A DNA stretch of 7,364 bases, taken from the NCBI GenBank assembly GCA_005885025.1, contig VAYC01000066.1:1-7364 (forward strand), in the 5' to 3' direction. The stretch is from Actinomycetota bacterium (GTDB lineage Bacteria > Actinomycetota > UBA4738). Both the position numbers and the translations under genes were made by a program. This document shows positions 1-4,535 of the stretch, piece by piece (position 1 is the first letter of the stretch; each line of letters opens with the position of its first letter). The notes below the pieces were generated by a model. The model was not told the DNA's origin. It was given only the letters and a program-made list of their open reading frames with translations, and did no database searches.

Positions 1-236
1 GACCAGCCAAGGCTGGCGCTTCGCGCCGGGCCAAACCGCGAACCGCTCCGGCCAAGGCAAGAGCGTCCACTGCGCGAAGGAGTGCGTCGGCGGGAGCGGG
101 GGCCAAGAGCTCGCCGCGCGGTCGCTCGTCCGCGCCGGCTGCGGCGAAAGCGAAGCGGGCGACCCGAGCCGCGGCGACCGAGACCGCGGAGAAGCCGCCC
201 CGCCGGCGGCCAAAGAAGACCACGAAGGAGCCCTAG
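1..236 (+). CDS. rplM: 3' end of probable ribosomal protein L13 (uL13) gene, basic low-complexity tail
   Basis: An open frame enters the window in codon phase from position 3 and ends at TAG 234-236, giving at least 77 residues. Seen: the tail uses only Ala, Lys, Arg, Ser, Thr, Pro, Gly and Glu. I count 23 Ala, 13 Arg and 10 Lys against 3 Glu, a net charge near +20, with no hydrophobic or aromatic residue. The last residues are KPPRRRPKKTTKEP. The stop directly abuts the rpsI GTG with no gap. Known: rplM precedes rpsI in almost all bacteria, and the two form one operon. Inference: this is a disordered C-terminal extension of uL13, which would bind rRNA or nucleic acid. The conserved uL13 fold lies outside the window, so the identity rests on position only. 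It could instead be a separate small basic protein placed between rplM and rpsI. Confidence 0.6.
   Translation, partial: PAKAGASRRAKPRTAPAKARASTARRSASAGAGAKSSPRGRSSAPAAAKAKRATRAAATETAEKPPRRRPKKTTKEP
225..230 (+). promoter_or_regulatory. Shine-Dalgarno of rpsI
   Basis: AAGGAG lies 6 nt before the GTG at 237 and fixes that start. The motif sits inside the last codons of the upstream gene (the Lys-Glu near its end), so rpsI is probably translationally coupled to it. Confidence 0.8.
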
Positions 237-641
237 GTGGCAGCAGAGAAGACCGAGCAGAACGGAAGCGGTACCGGGAGAAGGAAGGAAGCCGTGGTTC
301 GGGTTCGGCTCGTTCCCGGAACCGGCCAGGTCGTCCTGAACGGGCGGCCGATCGAGGACTATTTTCCGGCCCGCTCGCACCGTCTCATGATCACGAGTCC
401 CTTCCGGGTGATCGGGCGGGAGAAGGAGTTCGACGTGATCGCCAGGCTCGACGGGGGAGGAGTCGCCGGGCAGGCCGGCGCCCTCCGCCATGGCATCGCC
501 AGGGCCCTGGTCGACCTCGACTCGGACCTCCGGCCCGCCCTGAAGAAAGAGGGTTTGCTTACCAGGGACCCCAGGGAGAAGGAGCGGCGCAAGTACGGGC
601 TGAAGAAGGCCCGCAAGGCACCGCAGTTCTCCAAGCGTTAG
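237..641 (+). CDS. rpsI: 30S ribosomal protein S9 (uS9)
   Basis: This 134-residue protein of the small ribosomal subunit has a C-terminal tail that in the family reaches toward the P-site tRNA. Seen: a short variable N-terminus (1-12), then TGRRKEAVVRV (13-23), the conserved GGGVAGQAGALRHGIARAL block (73-91), and the basic tail with LTRDPREKERRKYGLKKA (from 108) ending in the hallmark FSKR (131-134). Length is normal for bacterial S9. The GTG start at 237 has AAGGAG 6 nt upstream and follows the preceding stop with zero spacing, as expected for an rplM-rpsI operon. Downstream, its stop (639-641) faces the stop of a minus-strand gene across only 4 nt, so any transcription continuing toward glmM must pass antisense through that gene. 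All conserved blocks are intact, and the assignment is secure. Confidence 0.98.
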   Translation: MAAEKTEQNGSGTGRRKEAVVRVRLVPGTGQVVLNGRPIEDYFPARSHRLMITSPFRVIGREKEFDVIARLDGGGVAGQAGALRHGIARALVDLDSDLRPALKKEGLLTRDPREKERRKYGLKKARKAPQFSKR

Positions 642-645
642 GCGA

Positions 646-897
646 TCAAGAATCCGTGGGCTCGGCGTTGCCCGACGCCGCTTCTTCCAGGATCAGCCGT
701 GCTTGGACCTCGAAGGCCGCGGGCACCCAGACATCCACTGGCCCCATCCGGTAGGGCCCCTCGCTCTCTCCCTTCACCTGGACCGGGATGCCTTCGGACT
801 CCAGCAATCCCTTCACCAGCAGTCCTTCGGGGATGCTCGTGGTACTGAACACCAGCACCAGGTCCGCTGCAGGGTCGATGGATTTCCGGGGAGACAT
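646..897 (-). CDS. Small DUF2007-type (putative signal-transducing) protein, antisense to the operon
   Basis: This minus-strand gene encodes 83 residues, from ATG at 897-895 to TGA at 648-646. Seen: residues 13-72 follow the DUF2007 pattern. A beta strand (LVLVFSTTSIPEG) leads into a helix (LLVKGLLESEGIPVQVKGES), then a loop, then GPVDVWVPAAFEVQARLIL and an acidic tail. By my count 65 of 83 sense codons end in G or C, consistent with real coding. No signal peptide or membrane segment is visible. Known: DUF2007 is a small, widespread bacterial domain annotated as a putative signal-transducing or ligand-binding protein; its function is unresolved. Context: it converges with rpsI (4 nt between stops) and diverges from glmM (25 nt between starts), wedged into an otherwise co-directional ribosomal/glm locus. 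An in-frame ATG at 924-922 would add nine residues. A TATCTT box 12 nt before the 897 start favours the shorter form. The frame remains open far upstream, but that part is a shadow of glmM. Confidence 0.8.
   Translation of the reverse strand: MSPRKSIDPAADLVLVFSTTSIPEGLLVKGLLESEGIPVQVKGESEGPYRMGPVDVWVPAAFEVQARLILEEAASGNAEPTDS
663..680. terminator. Hairpin at the rpsI / DUF2007 convergent junction, possible weak terminator
   Basis: CGGCGT (663-668) and ACGCCG (675-680) form a perfect 6-bp stem with a 6-nt loop. On the + strand it starts 22 nt after the rpsI stop and is followed by CTTCTTCC, a poor U-tract. It lies inside the 3' coding end of the minus-strand DUF2007 gene. It could slow or end rpsI transcription, but the stem is short and such hairpins arise by chance in G+C-rich DNA. 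Confidence 0.25.
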
Positions 898-908
898 GGG
901 GATGTCCG

Positions 909-915
909 TAAGATA
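909..915. promoter_or_regulatory. Candidate divergent promoter with overlapping -10 boxes (glmM and DUF2007 gene)
   Basis: The + strand reads TAAGAT (909-914), 8 nt before the glmM ATG at 923. The - strand reads TATCTT (915-910), 12 nt before the DUF2007 ATG at 897. Both fit TANNNT and match four of six TATAAT positions. No good -35 is seen on either side; for the minus strand the best is CGAACA at 938-933, three of six. Overlapping -10 elements on opposite strands are a known form of bidirectional promoter. The spacing fits leaderless or near-leaderless transcripts. This is inferred from short motifs only. Confidence 0.4.
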
Positions 916-922
916 CCGAATC

Positions 923-2260
923 ATGGGGCGGCTGTTCGGCACCGACGGGGTTCGGGGGATCGCCAACCGCGAGCTTTCCGCGGAGCTCGCCTTCCGGCTC
1001 GGACGCGCCGCGGTCACGGCGCTGGCCGAGACCGGCGTGACCCGCCCGCACATCGCCGTTGGCAGGGACACGCGTGCCTCCGGGGAGTTCCTCGAGGCCG
1101 CCCTCACTTCGGGGATCTGCTCTGCGGGCGGCGACGCGATCCTGCTCGGTGTCTGCACCACACCGTCGGTGGCTTTTCTCACGACCGACCTCGGGGCGGA
1201 GGCCGGAGCGGTCATCTCCGCTTCGCACAACCCTGCCGAATACAACGGCATCAAGTTCTTCGGCGCATCCGGATACAAACTCCCGGACGACGTGGAGAAG
1301 GAGATCGAGGACATCGTAGACCACGATTCGGGGCCCCGGCCTGCCGGCCGCGGTGTGGGGCGGATCTTGCGAGTCGACGACGCCAACGAGCGGTACGTGC
1401 GGCATCTCCAGTCGGCCGCCGAAGGGTCCCTCGACTGGATGCGGGTCGTGGTGGACTGTGCCCACGGCGCGGCCTCACGCGTCGCACCCGAGATCCTCCG
1501 GAGGCTGGGTGCCTCCGTCCTGCCGATCAACGATCGGCCAGATGGATGGAACATCAACGAAGGAGTCGGCGCGACCTTTCCGGAGGTGGTGGCCCTGGCC
1601 GTGGTCGACGCCGACGCGGAGGTGGGCGTGGCCCACGACGGTGACGCGGACCGCGCCATGTTCGCGGATCACCTCGGCAACGTGATCGACGGTGATCAAG
1701 TCCTGGCGGCCTGCGCCCTGGCGATGAAGAAAAACGGGCAGCTCCCCCGAGACACCGTGGTGACCACCGTCATGGCGAACCTGGGCTTCCGCAAGTGCAT
1801 GGAGGAGGCGGGGATCCATGTCATCGAGACGAAGGTGGGAGACCGCTACGTCCTGGAGGCCATGCTGCAGAATGGGGCCGAGCTGGGGGGCGAGCAGTCC
1901 GGGCACCTGATCTTCCTCCGCCACGCCACCACCGGCGATGGGCTGCTCACGGCGGTCCAATTCCTCACCCTCGCCAGGCGAAGCGGGGCCACCGTGGCCG
2001 AGCTCGCCGGCTCGATGCAGAAGTTCCCTCAGGTGCTGATAAACGTGCCCATTGAGGATGGCGGCCGACTGGCGCACGCCGACCCGGTATGGGAAGCCGT
2101 TCGTCAGGCCGAGGAGGTCCTCGGCGAACAGGGCCGGGTGCTGGTGCGGGCCTCCGGCACCGAGCCGGTGATCCGGGTGATGGTCGAAGCAGCCACCGAG
2201 GACGAAGCGAGGAAGCACGCCGAGGCCCTGTCCGGAGCGATCCGAACCGCGCTGGCCTAG
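923..2260 (+). CDS. glmM: Phosphoglucosamine mutase
   Basis: GlmM converts glucosamine-6-phosphate to glucosamine-1-phosphate in the cytoplasm, the step after GlmS on the way to UDP-GlcNAc and peptidoglycan (EC 5.4.2.10). Seen in 445 residues: N-terminal MGRLFGTDGVRG; the phosphoserine loop SASHNP with Ser101; the metal-binding loop DGDADR (239-244); the sugar-binding GEQSGH (323-328); and the phosphate-binding RASGTEP (409-415). All four alpha-phosphohexomutase domains are present and length is typical. Start: 923 gives the N-terminus usual in actinobacteria, has no Shine-Dalgarno, and follows a TAAGAT box, suggesting a leaderless mRNA. In-frame ATGs at 902 (GGGGAG 8 nt upstream) and 896 are alternatives adding 7 or 9 residues. 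One oddity: the loop usually reading GSTH is GATF at 216-219. A 50-nt gap separates it from glmS, the functional partner. Confidence 0.97.
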   Translation: MGRLFGTDGVRGIANRELSAELAFRLGRAAVTALAETGVTRPHIAVGRDTRASGEFLEAALTSGICSAGGDAILLGVCTTPSVAFLTTDLGAEAGAVISASHNPAEYNGIKFFGASGYKLPDDVEKEIEDIVDHDSGPRPAGRGVGRILRVDDANERYVRHLQSAAEGSLDWMRVVVDCAHGAASRVAPEILRRLGASVLPINDRPDGWNINEGVGATFPEVVALAVVDADAEVGVAHDGDADRAMFADHLGNVIDGDQVLAACALAMKKNGQLPRDTVVTTVMANLGFRKCMEEAGIHVIETKVGDRYVLEAMLQNGAELGGEQSGHLIFLRHATTGDGLLTAVQFLTLARRSGATVAELAGSMQKFPQVLINVPIEDGGRLAHADPVWEAVRQAEEVLGEQGRVLVRASGTEPVIRVMVEAATEDEARKHAEALSGAIRTALA

Positions 2261-2277
2261 AGACGCTCTTTGGTCGG

Positions 2278-2296
2278 ACCCCGGAGGCTGCGGGGT
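2278..2296. terminator. Hairpin between glmM and glmS, possible attenuator or terminator
   Basis: ACCCCG (2278-2283) pairs perfectly with CGGGGT (2291-2296) around a 7-nt loop, in the 50-nt gap 18 nt after the glmM stop. No T-run follows on either strand, so it is not a classical intrinsic terminator; U-less hairpins have been proposed to act in actinobacteria. Its last base is the first base of the candidate glmS -10 box. Confidence 0.35.
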
Positions 2297-2301
2297 ACCA
2301 T
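2296..2301 (+). promoter_or_regulatory. Candidate -10 box of a leaderless glmS transcript
   Basis: TACCAT fits TANNNT and ends 9 nt before the glmS ATG, so transcription would begin at or within a few bases of the start codon. No Shine-Dalgarno lies at a usable distance; the nearest purine run, CGGAGG at 2282-2287, is 23 nt away. No clear -35 is visible. A TTGACA at 2301-2306 looks like a -35, but no matching -10 follows it inside glmS. Confidence 0.4.
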
Positions 2302-2310
2302 TGACACCTC

Positions 2311-4137
2311 ATGTGCGGCATCGTGGGCTATGTCGGCCCCGACCAGGCCCTCCCCATTCTCCTGGAAGGCCTTCGACGCCTCGAGTACCGCGGCTATGAC
2401 TCCGCCGGGGTCGCCGTCGTGGATGGCGCCGTGCGAGTGGTCAAGCGCGCCGGCAAGCTTTCGGAGCTCGAGGCGGCGCTCGGTGACGGGGAACGGCCGA
2501 TCGGGCAGATCGGCATTGGACACACGCGGTGGGCCACCCACGGCGGTCCCACCGACCAGAATGCCCATCCGCACCTCGATTGCGAAGGCCGTGTCGCGGT
2601 CATCCACAACGGGATCATCGAGAACTTCCAGGCGCTCAAGGACCGGTTGATCAAGTCCGGGCATCGGTTTTCTTCGGAGACCGACACAGAGGTCGTCGCC
2701 CACCTCGTGGAGGAGAGCTCTGAGGGTGACCTGACCGAAGCGGTCCGCGCAGCGGTTCGGCAGCTCACCGGGGCCTACGCGTTGGTCATTCTCTCCTCGG
2801 ACGAACCCGGTGTGATCGTCGGGGTAAAGGTCTCCTCTCCGCTCATCGTTGGATTGGGCGACGGGGAGAACCTGGTGGCCTCCGACATCCCCGCGATCAT
2901 GCTTCGAACCTCCCGGTTCGTGCCGCTGGCGGAGAACCGGGTCGTCGAGGTACGGGCGGACTCCGTTCGGATCACGGACCTCGACGGCAACGAAGTGGCC
3001 GTCGAACCCATGGAGGTGGAATGGGACCTGGCGGCCGCCGAGAAGTCCGGCTACGAGGACTTCATGCTGAAGGAGATCCACGAGCAGCCCGTGGCCATCC
3101 GGGACGCCCTGCGGGGGCGGTTCGACGGGGCGGCCCGGCTGGTCCTCGACGACCTCCGCATGCCGGAGGCCCAGATCGAGGACGTGGACAAGGTATTCGT
3201 GGTGGCATGTGGGACGGCGTTCCACGCCGGGCTCGTGGGGAAGTACGCCATCGAGCACTGGACCAGGCTGCCCGTAGAGATCGAGATCGCCAGCGAGTTT
3301 CGCTACCGCGACCCGGTGCTCGACGCAAACACGCTGACGCTTGGCATCTCGCAGTCCGGGGAGACCATCGACACCCTGGAAGCCATCCGCCACGCTCGCC
3401 ATCAACAATCACACGTCATCGGCATCACCAATACGGTCGGTTCCTCTATCGCTCGGGAAGCCGACGGTGTCCTCTACACCCGGGCGGGGCCGGAGATCGG
3501 CGTGGCCGCGACCAAGACCTTCGCGACGCAGATGGTGGCCCTGCACGTCCTGGCGCTCTATCTGGCCCAGGTCCGGGGGACCATGTACCCGGCCGAGATC
3601 GCGGAGTACGTGGACCTCTTGCGGGCGCTGCCGGAACAGGTAGAGCAGGCGCTGAACCTCGAGCCGCAGATCCGCGAGCTGGCCCCGCGGTACCGGGAAG
3701 CTCGAGACTTCTTCTTCATCGGCCGGCACACCGGATATCCGTCGGCGCTCGAGGGAGCGTTGAAGCTGAAGGAGATCTCCTACATCCACGCGGAGGGCTT
3801 CCCGGCCGCCGAGTTGAAGCACGGGCCCATCGCCCTGATCGAGGAGGGCGTCCCGGTGGTGGCCGTGGCCACCGAGTGCCACGTCTATCCCAAGATCCTG
3901 TCCAACATCCAGGAGGTCAAGGCGCGGGGAGCGGAGGTCATCGCGGTGGCCACCGAGGGAGACGACCGGATCGCGGACCTGGCGGATGAGGTGCTGTTCG
4001 TCCCCCGAACCCATGAGCTTCTCTCGCCGGCGGTGGTGACCGTACCCCTCCAGCTCCTCGCCTACCACATCGCCAAGCTCCGAGGCTGCGACGTCGACCA
4101 GCCCAGGAACCTGGCCAAGAGCGTCACCGTGGAGTGA
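2311..4137 (+). CDS. glmS: Glutamine--fructose-6-phosphate aminotransferase (isomerizing)
   Basis: GlmS makes glucosamine-6-phosphate from fructose-6-phosphate and glutamine, the committed step of amino-sugar synthesis (EC 2.6.1.16, cytoplasmic). Seen in 608 residues: a class II glutaminase domain opening MCGIVGYVG, where Cys2 is the nucleophile once Met is removed, with RWATHG (73-78) and HNG (99-101). Two SIS sugar-isomerase domains follow, with the phosphate loop SQSGET (347-352), Glu488 in LKEIS, His504 in ELKHGP, and a C-terminus ending LAKSVTVE with Lys603. These positions match E. coli GlmS numbering, so the enzyme is full length and should be active. The ATG at 2311 is fixed by the catalytic Cys. 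It has no Shine-Dalgarno but a TACCAT box 9 nt upstream, suggesting a leaderless transcript of its own. The 50-nt upstream gap is too short for a glmS ribozyme. acpS follows after 13 nt. Confidence 0.98.
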   Translation: MCGIVGYVGPDQALPILLEGLRRLEYRGYDSAGVAVVDGAVRVVKRAGKLSELEAALGDGERPIGQIGIGHTRWATHGGPTDQNAHPHLDCEGRVAVIHNGIIENFQALKDRLIKSGHRFSSETDTEVVAHLVEESSEGDLTEAVRAAVRQLTGAYALVILSSDEPGVIVGVKVSSPLIVGLGDGENLVASDIPAIMLRTSRFVPLAENRVVEVRADSVRITDLDGNEVAVEPMEVEWDLAAAEKSGYEDFMLKEIHEQPVAIRDALRGRFDGAARLVLDDLRMPEAQIEDVDKVFVVACGTAFHAGLVGKYAIEHWTRLPVEIEIASEFRYRDPVLDANTLTLGISQSGETIDTLEAIRHARHQQSHVIGITNTVGSSIAREADGVLYTRAGPEIGVAATKTFATQMVALHVLALYLAQVRGTMYPAEIAEYVDLLRALPEQVEQALNLEPQIRELAPRYREARDFFFIGRHTGYPSALEGALKLKEISYIHAEGFPAAELKHGPIALIEEGVPVVAVATECHVYPKILSNIQEVKARGAEVIAVATEGDDRIADLADEVLFVPRTHELLSPAVVTVPLQLLAYHIAKLRGCDVDQPRNLAKSVTVE

Positions 4138-4150
4138 CGTCCGAGCCCTC

Positions 4151-4525
4151 GTGGAGATCGTCGGCATCGGGGTCGACCTCGTCGAGGTGGAGCGGGTGCA
4201 CCGGATGATGGGGCGCCACCGAACGTTCGTGGAACGGGTGTTCACTGCGGGGGAGATCGCCTACTGCCAGAGCCAGGCTTCGCCGGCCGAGTGCTTCGCC
4301 GCCCGGTGGGCAGCGCGGGAAGCGTGCCGTAAGGCCCTGGGCGGCGTCCGCGGGATGCGCTGGCACGATGTCCGGGTCGAGCGAGCCCCCACCGGCGCAC
4401 CCCGCCTGGCCCTGCAGGGAGCGTCCCGAGCGCGAATGGACGTGCTCGGCGTGACCGATGTCATGGTCGCGCTGACCCATGAGCGACGTATGGCCGCCGC
4501 GTTCTGCGTGGCGGTCCGAACCTGA
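4151..4525 (+). CDS. acpS: Holo-[acyl-carrier-protein] synthase
   Basis: AcpS transfers 4'-phosphopantetheine from CoA to a serine of apo-ACP, activating it for fatty acid synthesis (EC 2.7.8.7); family members are usually trimers that need Mg2+. Seen in 124 residues: GIGVDLVEVERV (5-16) with the metal ligand Asp9; RVFTAGEI (29-36); AARWAAREACRKALGG (50-65) with metal ligand Glu57; and VMVALTH (104-110) near the C-terminus. Length is typical for the small bacterial class. The Lys that usually precedes the metal-binding Glu is Arg56, and the usual SLSH-type motif reads ALTH; both are mild changes. The GTG start at 4151 is the only one placing Met just before EIVGIG. Its Shine-Dalgarno is weak (GGAG 16 nt upstream, overlapping the glmS stop), so translation may depend on coupling to glmS 13 nt upstream. 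Confidence 0.95.
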   Translation: MEIVGIGVDLVEVERVHRMMGRHRTFVERVFTAGEIAYCQSQASPAECFAARWAAREACRKALGGVRGMRWHDVRVERAPTGAPRLALQGASRARMDVLGVTDVMVALTHERRMAAAFCVAVRT

Positions 4526-4530
4526 AGGAG
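4525..4530 (+). promoter_or_regulatory. Shine-Dalgarno of nnr, deciding its start
   Basis: AAGGAG lies 5 nt before GTG 4536 and shares its first base with the acpS TGA. It selects 4536 over the in-frame ATG at 4479, which lies within acpS and would add 19 residues with no family similarity. Confidence 0.8.
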
Positions 4531-4535
4531 ACGCG

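Noticed and set aside
82..339. Arg/Pro-rich + strand open frame over the rplM/rpsI junction
   Set aside because: It is an out-of-frame reading of the basic tail and of rpsI; rpsI is unambiguous in its own frame.
788..922. Upstream extension of the glmM frame
   Set aside because: The added residues are Ser-rich, unlike any GlmM N-terminus, and overlap the antisense DUF2007 coding region. 923 (or 902) is the better start.
898..1659. N-terminal extension of the DUF2007 frame, opposite glmM
   Set aside because: The minus frame stays open upstream of 897, but this part is antisense to conserved glmM and has low-complexity Ser/Pro/Arg/Ala composition. Only the part below 897 resembles a domain.
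2301..2306. TTGACA as a -35 box for an internal glmS promoter
   Set aside because: The hexamer is perfect, but no TATAAT-like box follows 16-18 nt downstream, and the TSS would lie inside the glmS coding region.
2261..2310. glmS ribozyme
   Set aside because: The region between genes is only 50 nt, far too short for the ribozyme core, and no matching pseudoknot pattern is visible.
2257..3408. Long minus-strand open frame opposite the first half of glmS
   Set aside because: It is a shadow of glmS, whose catalytic residues are all in place; no recognisable motif in the antisense product.
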